A stretch of 64,000 nt of DNA from Oleiphilus messinensis (GCF_002162375.1 NZ_CP021425.1:3914766-3978765), one strand, 5' to 3'. Shown: positions 47,124-57,538, counted from the first letter of the stretch. Notes: generated by a model from the letters alone, not told the origin. Made by a program: numbers and translations.

Positions 47124-48575
47124 TCAGTGGTAGGGCATGATTGACTCGGCATAAAACTTCAAATCCTCGAGAATACCGGCCTTTCTGGTATCCTCGTGGT
47201 ATTGGCCATACAGGTACTCCAGCTTCTGAGCAAAGCGAGAAAAAGCACTCTGCCCTTGAGAATCCTGCGCAAATAATCGAGTTTGCCGAAACAGGTTCCA
47301 CTCTTCATGCTCTTCCGGTGTCAGACATTCTGGAAAATTTCTTGCCTTGTATCGTCGATAGAGTTCGGGTAAGCGTTCGTCCTGAAAAGCAGGCAGGAAT
47401 TCTGTGAGATCATCCGCTCCCATCTGCGTGATTTTCTGCATCATCGACCGGTCATGCTGTGAGAAGAACCCTCCAGTGTAAAGTGTCACTTCTGGATCGC
47501 CTTCCGAAAGTGCCCGACTCTCTGCTGACGATGCAAATACAGCGGAAATCTTTTCTTCAATATTATCCGCATTTTTTAACAACGATAGATGTTGACGCAG
47601 TACATCGCCATCCAGACCAAGCCCTTCCAACTGTGTCTTCGGTAACGACTTCATCATTGTCATGGGCGCAACAACTGGACATTTGTTTAAATGGATCACT
47701 TTCAAGGGAATACGTTCAATATCGCCCAAAGCGTCCTTTGACGTGAACACTCGCGCCCTAATTTCATCAGATTCCAGTGCAAGCATCGGGGCAGGGTCAA
47801 CACGAAGGTCATACACTACGATTCCGTTCTGATTCACCGGGTGCTGAGCCAGAGGCACCACAACGGAACAGGCCCCCATACTCGCAGGAAACATCGATGA
47901 AACATGCAAGACCGGGGTTTTGGCTTCTAGATTCAGCACATTTCGAACACTGTGTTTATCTTTATGATTGAATACGTAGTCATACAGATCCCGAGCACGC
48001 TCCCGAATCAATTTAGCCAACGCAATCGTTGCCAGCACATCGGACATGGCATCATGCGCCGCGTCATGAATCAATCCATTTTGTTGCGTCAATTGCTCCA
48101 GCCGGAAACTGGGTGCACCATCATCCGTACGCGGCCAATTCAACACATCCGGTCGCAGCACATAGACCAGACGCACTAAATCGATAATATCCCAGCGGGA
48201 ATTGCCGTTTTGCCATTCTCGGGCATAGGGATCAATAAAGTTTCGGTAAAAGCCAAAGCGCGTCAATTCATCATCGAAACGAATACTGTTATACCCCACA
48301 CCACAGGTTCCGGGACGGGAAAAATGCTCATGGATTTTGCCCATGAATATCGCTTCTGATTCTCCCTCACGCAGTGCATGCTGGGGTGTAATACCCGTGA
48401 TGAGACAAGCTTCAGGCTCCGGCAGATAATCTTCAGGAGGCTTGCAATAATAGGTAACCGGCTCCTCGATAATATTAAAATCCAGGTCTGTGCGCACACC
48501 GGCAAACTGGGAAGGCCTATCAACTTTGGGGTTCGCACCAAATGACTCGTAATCGTGCCAAAAAAAAGAATTCAT
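47124..48575 (-). CDS. sbcB: Exodeoxyribonuclease I
   Basis: A 483-residue 3'-5' single-strand DNA exonuclease involved in recombination and mismatch repair. The DEDDh acidic residues are in FFWHDYESFGANPKVDRPSQ, GYNSIRFDDEL, and HDAAHDAMSDVLATI. The rest matches the ExoI C-terminal regulatory and SH3-like parts, and the length is near E. coli ExoI (475). It converges with the M16 protease. Confidence 0.96.
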   Translation of the reverse strand: MNSFFWHDYESFGANPKVDRPSQFAGVRTDLDFNIIEEPVTYYCKPPEDYLPEPEACLITGITPQHALREGESEAIFMGKIHEHFSRPGTCGVGYNSIRFDDELTRFGFYRNFIDPYAREWQNGNSRWDIIDLVRLVYVLRPDVLNWPRTDDGAPSFRLEQLTQQNGLIHDAAHDAMSDVLATIALAKLIRERARDLYDYVFNHKDKHSVRNVLNLEAKTPVLHVSSMFPASMGACSVVVPLAQHPVNQNGIVVYDLRVDPAPMLALESDEIRARVFTSKDALGDIERIPLKVIHLNKCPVVAPMTMMKSLPKTQLEGLGLDGDVLRQHLSLLKNADNIEEKISAVFASSAESRALSEGDPEVTLYTGGFFSQHDRSMMQKITQMGADDLTEFLPAFQDERLPELYRRYKARNFPECLTPEEHEEWNLFRQTRLFAQDSQGQSAFSRFAQKLEYLYGQYHEDTRKAGILEDLKFYAESIMPYH

Positions 48576-48682
48576 AGTTTCTACTTAACAGCAATAGTTC
48601 CAACTTAACAGTAACAAAAATAACGCGGGCTCGAGCGAACCTAGGGTATCAGATTTGGATCAGCTTAAATAAGTCTCATAAA

Positions 48683-48706
48683 CAAAAAAAGCCCGGATAA
48701 CCGGGC
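48683..48706 (-). terminator. Terminator after the large repeat protein gene
   Basis: GCCCGG-ATAA-CCGGGC with an A7 run on the plus strand, which is a U-run after the hairpin for minus-strand transcription. It lies 33 bp beyond the stop of the 48740 gene. Confidence 0.88.
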
Positions 48707-48739
48707 AACACTGGAAGTTCTTTGTTCATTTCGCCTCTA

Positions 48740-51700
48740 TCAGAGAATATCCACAGCAGCGGTATACTCTCCCACAGGAATGGTTCCGTTCAATGAATAG
48801 ATTTGCACAAAATAGGTATCATCCCGACTTGCAGCGAAATCCAGCTCGGCAACCGACTCTCCGGAAACAAGCTCATCTGATACCAGTATTTCACCCCGAG
48901 AGTTCAGTACCCGAAAAGCAGGCGCATCTAAATCACTGCTACTCACTTCAAGGTGGTACGAACGTCCTCCCTGGAAGTCAACCGCGAATAAGTCATGATC
49001 ACCAACCATATTCAGACGTGCAGTAATCGATCCGCCCACATCAATGCGAGCATCGGTGCTGAGCGAGTTGACATAATCGTCCGCCATATCGAGAACGGCC
49101 TCCAAAGTATATTCGCCGGTGACCACCGTACCGCCGGCATCATAAACCTCGATATAGAACCCATCCGTAACCAATGCGGATATTTGAATCAATGCCTCCG
49201 TTTCACCGGCTTCCTGAATATCAGAGTCAATCACCGTATTTCCGCTGCTGTCGAATAAGCGCAAGCCCAACATATCGAGCTCTGCACTTTCTACTCGAAG
49301 TGCATACGTATTCCACTGCTCTAGCGTCACACCATACCAGTCCCGGTCGCCCGCGATTTCAATCTGACCATTAACACTACCGTCTATTGCGAGATTCACG
49401 GCCGTTCCCGGTGCGCTCCCGGCATCATCGGTGGTACCACTGAGTGCTGCAGCAACTGTATAGGGGCCAACCGGGAAATCTCCCGAAGCATCAAAAATTT
49501 CAAGATAGTATGTCCCTGTCAGATCAGGGGTATACCCAACCAATGCGTTGCCATCGGCATCGCCATTCAGATCAGCCCCCAACTCCAAAGCTGATCCATC
49601 GAGCAAGCGTAATCCGACTTTATCCAGGTAAGAACTGTTTACGGTAAGGTAATAGGTCGTTCCCTGATCCAAGTCCACAGCCAACCAGTCCGTATCCCCT
49701 ACGGTCTCAATACGACCCGCAGCAGTATCACCAACCAGAACCACACCGCTCGTAGCCGTAGATCCTGCATAGTCATCAGTGGCATCCACAGCACCGAGGG
49801 CTAAATCATAATCTCCCACCGGCGTCGAACCGCCACCATCAACAACTTCAAAATAGAAAGTGCCTGAAGCATTGGCAATAAAAGTCTCTGTCGCGGCAAC
49901 GCCAGTATGAATCAACGTACCCGTCGCATCGTATACATTAATACGACCAGCATCCAATGTAGGACTGGACAGCGCGATATCATAGCTTTCCCACTGACTC
50001 AGGACAGCGGCAAACCAGTCAGCATCCCCTACCCTTTCGAGCCGCCCGGCTGCAGTACCACCCACGGTGATCATCCCGGCTGTACTGGTATCACTGGTAA
50101 AGTCATCATCGGCTGCCCCGGCAGAGAAGCTGATGGCGTAATCCCCTACCGGTATGGATCCCGCTCCAGCATCGACCCCGATATAGAAGGTACCCGTTGC
50201 TTCCGCGGTATAACTCAAACTCTGTGCACCAGGGCTATTGATGAGAGTTCCAGCTGCATCGTAAAGCGTCAGTACAGGGGCATCGAGATCAGAACTGGTT
50301 ATGGCAAAATCATACGTTTCCCATTGCGTCAGCGTTACAGCATACCAATCGACATCTGCAACCACTTCGAGTCTGCCCGACATGGAGCCACCGAGACTGA
50401 TGCTACCTGTTGTCGACGTATCATTGGCATAATCATCGGTCGTATCACCCAAGCCAATACTGAGAATATAGTCACCAACCGATGTCGAACCTGTACCCCC
50501 ATTAACCTGTACATAATGGGCCCCAGGCGTCACTGCAGTATAGCTTCCACTTGATGATGAAAAATCTGTAAGCAATGCACCTGAAGCATCAAACAGGCTG
50601 ATCTCAAGATCATCCAGCGCTGCGCTAGTAGCCTGAATATCATAGGTATCCCATTGTGCCAACGTAATCTGGAACCAGTCATTATCGCCCTCCGTCTCAA
50701 GACGTCCGGTGATGCTGCTTCCCACTGCAACGTTGCCCGTTGTCGTTGTATCTGCCGCATAATCATCGGCAATTGCATCCAGACTGGCAGCCACCGTGTA
50801 ATCACCAACAGGAACCGCCCCACCTCCGTCCAGAATCTCCAGATAATAAGTACCCGACTGGGTAATGCTGTAATCCGCTATTGAAGCACTCGTATTATTG
50901 TTGAGGATCGTCCCGGTACTGTCATAGAGCTTAATGACCGGTGCATCCAGATCTGAACTTGAAACGTTGAAATCATAGCTTCCGGCGGTACTGATCGACA
51001 CTGCAAACCAGTCAGCATCGCTGACCTGCTCCAATCGACCGGTACTCGAGCCACCGAGGCTGACAGTCCCGGATGTGGCGGTAGTAGCGTCATAGTCATC
51101 TGCGACACTGCTATTTTGAAACGAGACCGTGTATAAACCGGTAGTCGCCGTACTGGATCCGGCATCAACACCGACATAATAGGTACCCGAATTTGTTGCA
51201 AGATGTGTCAGATTTGACGCTGCGGGATCGAGCAACAGCGCCCCCGTTTCATCGTAGAGACGAATTTCTGGCGCATTTAAATCCAGACTGCTGACCTGAA
51301 AGTCATAGGTCTCCCACTGGACTACGGATACAGCAAACCAGTCAATATCCCCGGCGATCTCAATTTCACCATTGGTAAAGTTTCCGAGTACGACTTTACC
51401 AGACGTGCCAGTATTGTCACTGAAATCGTCTGAGATTGTGGCATTCTGGAAAGAAAGTGTATAAAGTCCAACAGGAACTGAGCTACTGCCCGCATTGACC
51501 CCGACATAATGAGTGCCGGTACTGGTAGCAGTATATGCAAGCCCTGATGTCCCGGGCGAATTGATAAGCCCGCCCGAGCGATCAAACAGTTCTATCTCCG
51601 CACCATCAAGCTCCAGACTGGAAACCAGAAGATCATAACTTTGCCCTTGGGTCATCGAAACAGCAAACCAATCAACATCACCAACGGATTCCAATTCACC

Positions 51701-52966
51701 ATTTGCAAAGTTACCCAGCGCGACACTACCCGTGGTTACAACGTCCGCGCTAAAATCATCACTTTGATCAAGGGTAACGACAACCTGGTAATCCCCGACC
51801 GGTTGACTACCTGCATTATCACGTACCTGAATATAAAGGGTATCCGCCGTGTTTGAAGTGTAATCGGTCAGCAACCCATTGCTGCCTGAAGCCAGCACAC
51901 TTCCGGCAGCATCCACCAGTTGAAGGTTTGGATCATCCAGATCGTGTCCATAGATTTCAACGTTATAAGTTGACCATTGAGCCGGTGTAAATGAAATCCA
52001 GTCGACATCCCCTACGCGTTCGATTTCACCGTCAGCGACCCCCTCGGAAGCGCCGCCCTCGATTACAATGCTTCCTGCCGTACTCGAGTTCGCAACGTAA
52101 TCATCTCCTGCATACACGGCAGTACTCAGATCATAGGTGCCGGTACTATTCCCATCCAGATCTGAAACAACTATATGATAGGTACCCGAGACGGCAGCAT
52201 TAAAACGCACACTCGAAGCATTAACACCAATTGAAAACGCAACTGCATCACCGGAAGGGTCAAACACTCTGAGCGTTGCTTGATCAAAAAGAGCATTACT
52301 CAGGTCTATGCTGTAGGATTGCCACTGCTCAAGTGTGATTGAAAAAATATCCCGCTCACCGTCCACACTCAGATCACTCGAAATCGCATCTCCCGGACTC
52401 AGAGCGGTCACTCCGGATAGATCCCCTGGCAGCCCAACTGTTGACAGGCCGTTAAGATAACTATGGCTACTGTCTATTCCGGTAGAGACTGTCGCCGGCG
52501 TCGCATCCACTGTGCTGAGTATGCTGACAGCATCATTAATCAGTGTTGCATCATAGACAACAGACACCAAATCAACGTATTGCGTAAAATCATTTGCTAC
52601 GTCGAGTTTGTTCTCCGCCGCACTCAAGTCACTTCCCGTGGCACCGTTTAATACTTCATAAGCCAATTGGGCCGAGGTCAAATCGCCATTGTCCAATAGT
52701 CCGACATAGTAATCGCGACCAGCAGTATCGGGTAATCTCGAAAAAATTTGCTGGTAGATCGCATCAACCATTTCGGTGTGCGTCAGGCTACCATAACGAT
52801 CAACATACTCCTGGGAGGTACCAAAAACATCTATGATGGCAGTCATATCGCCACCCGCTGCCTGAAGCTCGCCCGACCAATACGCGATGCCCGCGGAATC
52901 CCCTGGACGACCGTAATAAGCCACGTACATCAATTGTATTTTGTCTTGATTAGACCGATATGCCAT
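48740..52966 (-). CDS. Large repeat protein: DUF4214-like N terminus plus eleven PPC-like beta repeats
   Basis: A 1408-residue acidic protein with almost no Cys. Residues 1 to about 115 resemble DUF4214 (IQLMYVAYYGRPGDSAGIAYW and a second helical unit YQQIFSRLPDTAGRDYYVGL), which is common at the start of type I-secreted surface proteins of marine bacteria. From about residue 175 come eleven repeats of 105-115 residues of pre-peptidase C-terminal (PPC) type, each with a G-(E/R)-(I/L)-E-x-x-(G/A)-D-x-D-W-(F/Y) core and a G-x-Y-x-(L/I/V)-x-(V/I)-x-(D/N)-x-G end before PVGDYT. There is no signal peptide, so ATP-driven type I secretion is suspected, but no exporter genes are nearby. Confidence 0.85.
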   Translation of the reverse strand: MAYRSNQDKIQLMYVAYYGRPGDSAGIAYWSGELQAAGGDMTAIIDVFGTSQEYVDRYGSLTHTEMVDAIYQQIFSRLPDTAGRDYYVGLLDNGDLTSAQLAYEVLNGATGSDLSAAENKLDVANDFTQYVDLVSVVYDATLINDAVSILSTVDATPATVSTGIDSSHSYLNGLSTVGLPGDLSGVTALSPGDAISSDLSVDGERDIFSITLEQWQSYSIDLSNALFDQATLRVFDPSGDAVAFSIGVNASSVRFNAAVSGTYHIVVSDLDGNSTGTYDLSTAVYAGDDYVANSSTAGSIVIEGGASEGVADGEIERVGDVDWISFTPAQWSTYNVEIYGHDLDDPNLQLVDAAGSVLASGSNGLLTDYTSNTADTLYIQVRDNAGSQPVGDYQVVVTLDQSDDFSADVVTTGSVALGNFANGELESVGDVDWFAVSMTQGQSYDLLVSSLELDGAEIELFDRSGGLINSPGTSGLAYTATSTGTHYVGVNAGSSSVPVGLYTLSFQNATISDDFSDNTGTSGKVVLGNFTNGEIEIAGDIDWFAVSVVQWETYDFQVSSLDLNAPEIRLYDETGALLLDPAASNLTHLATNSGTYYVGVDAGSSTATTGLYTVSFQNSSVADDYDATTATSGTVSLGGSSTGRLEQVSDADWFAVSISTAGSYDFNVSSSDLDAPVIKLYDSTGTILNNNTSASIADYSITQSGTYYLEILDGGGAVPVGDYTVAASLDAIADDYAADTTTTGNVAVGSSITGRLETEGDNDWFQITLAQWDTYDIQATSAALDDLEISLFDASGALLTDFSSSSGSYTAVTPGAHYVQVNGGTGSTSVGDYILSIGLGDTTDDYANDTSTTGSISLGGSMSGRLEVVADVDWYAVTLTQWETYDFAITSSDLDAPVLTLYDAAGTLINSPGAQSLSYTAEATGTFYIGVDAGAGSIPVGDYAISFSAGAADDDFTSDTSTAGMITVGGTAAGRLERVGDADWFAAVLSQWESYDIALSSPTLDAGRINVYDATGTLIHTGVAATETFIANASGTFYFEVVDGGGSTPVGDYDLALGAVDATDDYAGSTATSGVVLVGDTAAGRIETVGDTDWLAVDLDQGTTYYLTVNSSYLDKVGLRLLDGSALELGADLNGDADGNALVGYTPDLTGTYYLEIFDASGDFPVGPYTVAAALSGTTDDAGSAPGTAVNLAIDGSVNGQIEIAGDRDWYGVTLEQWNTYALRVESAELDMLGLRLFDSSGNTVIDSDIQEAGETEALIQISALVTDGFYIEVYDAGGTVVTGEYTLEAVLDMADDYVNSLSTDARIDVGGSITARLNMVGDHDLFAVDFQGGRSYHLEVSSSDLDAPAFRVLNSRGEILVSDELVSGESVAELDFAASRDDTYFVQIYSLNGTIPVGEYTAAVDIL

Positions 52967-53051
52967 AATTTACCTTCCACCCACAGCAAATCAGCCGCAA
53001 ACGCCTGACGTTGTTAACGGCTGAAATTTTTGTTTTTATTGTCCATGACCT

Positions 53052-53954
53052 TTAGAACAGACCAAGGCTTCGATCAATAAACTCAGTCCGCACACGGGGT
53101 ACACCTGCAGCTAATTCAGACAAATTGATTGTCATGGCAGTCGGGATATTGACGTGTACTCCAACGTCAGTGGCCACAATACTGCCAGACGGTGATTGCC
53201 AATCTAGAGCTTGTTTCTGGTAGGAGAAAAAGTAATCACTGGTAAATCCGACCGTACCATCACCATTGTCGACACCCACTTCAAAAGTCTGGATATTGCT
53301 GATCGCAGTACAATTGTTTTCCGACATGCAATCAGTGGTCTCCCCTTCCAGGCCGATATGGGTCGCTCGACTTGAGTTAGCGAGGCCTGCATTGGTTAGC
53401 AGTTGAGCGTCTTTCAATTCCCCTGAACCATCATCGAGCTTGATACCGATGTTCCCCGAGAAACTATCAAAATCACCGGAAACAGTCCCTCTGGCCTGAT
53501 TAAAGCCCATACGGAAACCCACCAGCTCACCGCCGTCCTGTGCGATCTCAAAATAGGGATCGACCCCGGAGAACGGCACAATCTCGTTCTCGGCGTATGT
53601 GTTTCCATCAATTTGAATTTTGTTGCTGTCCCGGGAAATATGCCCCAGGGATACGTTAGAAGCTTGTAGATCAGCACCGGGAGCACCTTCCATAAGGTCA
53701 TACTCACCGAGTACAACTGCATCTACGTTGGTTTGAATATCGGCAGATACGCCGAGTGTGAATCGAGTAAAGTCGGTACCTGTAGCGGTCTCAACAACAT
53801 CAAAAGCAATTGCTGCCTGACCAGTAAATTGCCTGAGCGAATCATCATCAATCGCCTGCAGGTCTGCATAAACAGGCTCGGTAAGACCTACCGAGCACCC
53901 AGCAGCGAGCAGTGCGATCGAGAGATTCCTCCCTGTATCGCGAGTCTTTTTCAT
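53052..53954 (-). CDS. DUF6160/FilA-like exported protein (short member)
   Basis: A 300-residue exported beta-rich protein, the shortest of six paralogs here. The N terminus is a signal peptide (NLSIALLAAGCSVGLTEPVY) before ADLQAIDDDSLRQFTGQA, the family's first conserved box. A central PYFEIAQDGGELVGFRMGF and SGDFDSFSGNIGIKLDD align with the other members, and it ends RTEFIDRSLGLF. It lacks their C-x7-C pair. CAGAGACAC sits 8-16 bases before the ATG. It is 85 bp from the repeat protein gene on the same strand. The family name is from recognition, not from a search. Confidence 0.8.
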   Translation of the reverse strand: MKKTRDTGRNLSIALLAAGCSVGLTEPVYADLQAIDDDSLRQFTGQAAIAFDVVETATGTDFTRFTLGVSADIQTNVDAVVLGEYDLMEGAPGADLQASNVSLGHISRDSNKIQIDGNTYAENEIVPFSGVDPYFEIAQDGGELVGFRMGFNQARGTVSGDFDSFSGNIGIKLDDGSGELKDAQLLTNAGLANSSRATHIGLEGETTDCMSENNCTAISNIQTFEVGVDNGDGTVGFTSDYFFSYQKQALDWQSPSGSIVATDVGVHVNIPTAMTINLSELAAGVPRVRTEFIDRSLGLF

Positions 53955-53992
53955 TTTTAGTGTCTCTGAAACTGAAAGCTATTTTTTGTTGA

Positions 53993-54059
53993 TTTTGCTT
54001 ACTGTTGTCGATTTTGCTTTTTATTATGTTTTCTTGCTTATTTTTATATTTTCTTGCTT
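53993..54059. repeat. Four phased direct repeats upstream of the 53954 gene
   Basis: TT(T/C)TTGCTT occurs with its end at 54000, 54019, 54039 and 54059, that is at spacings of 19, 20 and 20 bp in a T-rich context. The repeats lie 40-105 bp upstream of the gene at 53954. The region 53955-54285 holds no gene. Confidence 0.75.
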
Positions 54060-54285
54060 TTTATTATTTTTTGTATCTTTTTTGTTATATCGACAATATA
54101 CAGCAGAACGCCCTGGATTTTGTGAACCAAGGCACAGAGACACTGATCACTGATATTATTTAACGTTGAACTATGAAGACAATCACATTTTCCTTATATT
54201 TCAGTAATTTGGTACATTTTAACAATACTTCTGTACCACTTTTTACTGGCACAAAAGTACTTAATCCCCGCCATTCAGATCATGC

Positions 54286-55656
54286 TTAGAATAAACCTAC
54301 CCCGCGATCTATATACTCACGACGAACACCATGAATACCCTCATAAACTTCATGCAGGTTCACCTTTACCGCTCCAGTGGGAAGATTTAAAAACGCGCCA
54401 GAGGTTGCTGATACGAAATTTGACATCGCCGTAGCAGATGAATCAGTGGACCATTCCATGTCTCGCGTCTGAAATGACAGAAATAAGCCCGAAGCGGTAT
54501 CCGTGATGTACTGGCGACCATTGATCTCTTCTACTTTACCAACCGGCATACTCTGGAAATTTGTGAGCGGGAAACACGTTGGAATACCCAACATGACACA
54601 GTCATCTGACTGGATATAAATATTGTAACAAGCGAATAAACCAAACAGGCCACAGCCAGAACTGCTCACCTGTTCGGATCGAGAAGCACTTCCGATCAAG
54701 TTTGCATCGGAAAGTAAGGGCACAACACCTGCAGCCAGAAAGTCAGCACCTTCAATCGTGAACTCGGTACCGTTTTGCATGCCGATATACTGTGAACGCA
54801 CAGGGTCAGCTTCACCATTCTCGTCAACCAAGATAGCCTGTGCGCTGAGTTCACCGTCTGCAACCAGCAGTGGTGTCAGAAGTGTCAGTGCTTCTTCGAG
54901 AATATTTCCATCCTGCTTTTGTCTTGCAGCAGACAGCCCATCGACATCATCACGGATATCAACTTCGACTGCACCAGACAGTGAGAGAATGTTACCTGAC
55001 AGAATCCCTTTCGAATCACCAAAACCAATACGAACACCAATCATTTCATTGGTTGCATCATCAAATGCAAATTCAAGAAAGGGGTCGTTTATCTGAAACG
55101 GTACGACTTCACCTTCACTGTAGTTGATCGGTCGTCCACGGGAATCAAAACCTTTTGCCACCATCGGTACAGATTTATATTTATTGGTGTAATCGTTACT
55201 GTGAATGTATCCAAGCGAAAAATTAGTAGCATGGATATCCGCACCGGTTGACTCTAGGCCTGCTTCTGAGCCATCACATGTGTAGCACGCCTTACCATTC
55301 AAGGACGGATCAGTCGGGTGGTTTTCCCAGCGATGATACTTGCCAAGCTCCATCTCTTCTGCAACCATCATCGTGTCGATTTTCATGCCGAGGTTTACGC
55401 GAGTGTAGCTAATGTCAGATTGTGTCGGATGGCTATTTTGATCGATAGAAATGAATGCCTGTCCGGTGATATCAGACATTTCCTCATCCGAAATTGCTTT
55501 TAACTCACCATAGGAGTCTGCCGGGTATAGCGTTGAGCCAATCAGAAGCAAGCCGCCACTCACAATTGATAGACACTGCTTCCCAAACGAACATTGCCTT
55601 GTTTTAGTTAAATCAGTCCCTTGTTCAAATGCCGCCATTGCCATCGCGTTACCCAT
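54286..55656 (-). CDS. DUF6160/FilA-like exported protein
   Basis: A 456-residue paralog. A roughly 25-residue polar stretch precedes the hydrophobic signal (CLSIVSGGLLLIGSTLYP), then ELKAISDEEMSDITGQAFIS, the first family box. The middle has DPFLEFAFDD, GVRIGFGDSKGILSGNI and a dinucleotide-like LSGAVEVDIRDD; the C-x7-CF pair is DCVMLGIPTCF, and the end is REYIDRGVGLF. It has extra Cys in ACYTCDG near residue 125 shared with the 58021 and 60863 members (ECDGTE). A shortened leader (CAGAGACCACAAC, 55663-55675) lies just upstream. Confidence 0.82.
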   Translation of the reverse strand: MGNAMAMAAFEQGTDLTKTRQCSFGKQCLSIVSGGLLLIGSTLYPADSYGELKAISDEEMSDITGQAFISIDQNSHPTQSDISYTRVNLGMKIDTMMVAEEMELGKYHRWENHPTDPSLNGKACYTCDGSEAGLESTGADIHATNFSLGYIHSNDYTNKYKSVPMVAKGFDSRGRPINYSEGEVVPFQINDPFLEFAFDDATNEMIGVRIGFGDSKGILSGNILSLSGAVEVDIRDDVDGLSAARQKQDGNILEEALTLLTPLLVADGELSAQAILVDENGEADPVRSQYIGMQNGTEFTIEGADFLAAGVVPLLSDANLIGSASRSEQVSSSGCGLFGLFACYNIYIQSDDCVMLGIPTCFPLTNFQSMPVGKVEEINGRQYITDTASGLFLSFQTRDMEWSTDSSATAMSNFVSATSGAFLNLPTGAVKVNLHEVYEGIHGVRREYIDRGVGLF

Positions 55657-55923
55657 ATTCTTGTTGTGGTCTCTGAATTTATGCTGTTAACACAAATACC
55701 TTGCTGAGGACGCAGAACCAAAAACGTTCCGGTACAATCGTATGGCACAAATGTACAAAGAAAGCCGATTTGTCTCCTCCCCCAAATGGGTGAACCTGGG
55801 CGACGCTATTCACAAAGTTGTCTACAAATTGTCACATAATGTTAAATTACGATAATACATGGCCACTTCTCGCACTGAGCGTACTATGACTGAACACCTC
55901 GCCATTTATGAGCCATTGACAAA

Positions 55924-55954
55924 TGTAGAATAGGTTCACATTTCTGTACAAAAT
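55924..55954 (+). promoter_or_regulatory. Conserved upstream element, copy A
   Basis: TGTAGAATAGGTTCACATTT followed by CTGTACAAAAT lies about 300 bp upstream of the 56240 start. Related elements are found at a similar distance from the 58021 and 60863 genes. The rest of the 583-bp spacer 55657-56239 is AT-rich; TGTAAT/ATTACA (56034-56049) forms a small inverted repeat. Confidence 0.5.
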
Positions 55955-56189
55955 ATCTATTTTCGCAATATATTTCTTTTTTGTTCTATTTTATTCCTTA
56001 TCAATTCACCAACGGTCATTTTCAATCATTTCGTGTAATTTAGATTACATTTCGAAAACCGGTTTAGAGTATTTATTCTTATTAGAACAATTCGTCATTT
56101 TTTGTGATACTTGCACAAATTTCTGACGTTTGATTCCGGTTTAGCGATAATTTAACCTCTGTAAAACAAAGCTATAACAACAAAACACT

Positions 56190-56242
56190 CAGAGACACAA
56201 CGTCATCCATTGATTACAAAATAACAACAAGGGCGTTGTATG
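56190..56242 (+). promoter_or_regulatory. Leader stem, copy A
   Basis: CAGAGACACAACGTCATCC (56190-56208) starts the leader. ACAACGTC (56197-56204) can pair over 8 bp with GGCGTTGT (56232-56239), which is immediately followed by the ATG at 56240. The ribosome-binding AAGGG is at the loop/stem border, so pairing would hide it. Confidence 0.65.
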
Positions 56243-57538
56243 ATTCAAGTCAGCAGAGCAACAACTAGAACCAGAAACAGTCAGCAACTGGATCACTACG
56301 AAAATACTTACAGCCACAAAAACGAACATGATTTCAGACGAGTAACTTCACAAACCAATATTGTCCGTTTACTTGTATCTGTAGTGGTATTTGCAATCGG
56401 CACTGGGAAGGCGTTGGCAGACTTAGTACCAATGAATAATGGTGAACTTGCTTCAATATCTGGCCAAGCCATGTTCAGTATTGATCAATACTCACATCCG
56501 GATCCAACGGAAAATACCAACTACACACGCATCAATCTTGGACTGGATGTCGAGACCGTACTGAATGCCGACGTACTTGAGCTCGGCAGGTATGAGCGAG
56601 CCGGTGAAAAACCAGGGACTTCCGATGTACTCATCAACAACTTTGGTTTGGGCAATATTTATACATCGTCGTACTACGACAACAATCCCAAATCGCCGCG
56701 CCCGCTTAAAGAAAATGGTGAAGAGTATGTTGACGGTGAGTTAGTCCCCTTCACGCTGCATGACCCCTTTATAGAATTCTCCTTTAACGAAGCCACCGGA
56801 CAACCTACCGGAGTGCGTATTGGATTTGGTGATTCCAAAGGTTTTCTGTCCGGCAATATTGAAACCCTTACAGGAAATATCAATGTTGATATTCTCGACC
56901 GAGGAGAAGGCCTTACGGAAGCCTCCTCCAATGGTAATCTGTTTGATCAGGTGGTTATCGCACTCGCTCCTTATCTGGCAGGAGGAAGCCCGATCTACAC
57001 CAAAGCCGAGCTGGTCGATATGGAAGGTGAACTTGACCCGGTACGAGCGGAGTATGCCGGTGTACCAGATGGGGAAAAATTTGTCATTGAAGATGTGAGT
57101 GGCGCAACACGTTGGCTGATTAATACAGTTTCACCTTTGAACAGTAGCACTATTGAAAATCCGAACTGTTCTTTTTTCTGGTGTCCTGCTGGAGACATTA
57201 TCATCACAGTCGAAGACTGTTTGGTTCTCGGGATCACGGCTTGTTTCGATTTAGGTGACTTCAATAGTCTGCCTATCGGGAAAATAGAGGAAATTAATGG
57301 CAAACGCTACATTACCGACGCCGTACCCGGAGTATTTATTTCATTGCAATCGCAAGACGTTGACTGGTTAATCGATACAGCTAACCTGTCTCCAAACCCT
57401 GAAGATTTCTTGCGCGCAACACAGGGCGCATTCCTGAATATCCCGAACAGTGCCGTTGAATTCAATTTGGCCGAGGCATTGAATGGGATCGACCGGGTTC
57501 GGACAGAATACATCGACCGGGGTGTGGGGCTGTTCTAG
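56240..57538 (+). CDS. DUF6160/FilA-like exported protein
   Basis: A 432-residue paralog, most similar to the 62206 product. It begins with about 42 polar residues before a hydrophobic segment (VRLLVSVVVFAIGTGKALA), giving an unusually long n-region of the signal peptide; no in-frame internal start is available. The family boxes are MNNGELASISGQAMFSIDQ, the DPFIEFSFNE and GVRIGFGDSKGFLSG core, C-x7-C in DCLVLGITACF and the end RTEYIDRGVGLF. It starts directly after the conserved leader stem. Confidence 0.85.
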   Translation: MIQVSRATTRTRNSQQLDHYENTYSHKNEHDFRRVTSQTNIVRLLVSVVVFAIGTGKALADLVPMNNGELASISGQAMFSIDQYSHPDPTENTNYTRINLGLDVETVLNADVLELGRYERAGEKPGTSDVLINNFGLGNIYTSSYYDNNPKSPRPLKENGEEYVDGELVPFTLHDPFIEFSFNEATGQPTGVRIGFGDSKGFLSGNIETLTGNINVDILDRGEGLTEASSNGNLFDQVVIALAPYLAGGSPIYTKAELVDMEGELDPVRAEYAGVPDGEKFVIEDVSGATRWLINTVSPLNSSTIENPNCSFFWCPAGDIIITVEDCLVLGITACFDLGDFNSLPIGKIEEINGKRYITDAVPGVFISLQSQDVDWLIDTANLSPNPEDFLRATQGAFLNIPNSAVEFNLAEALNGIDRVRTEYIDRGVGLF

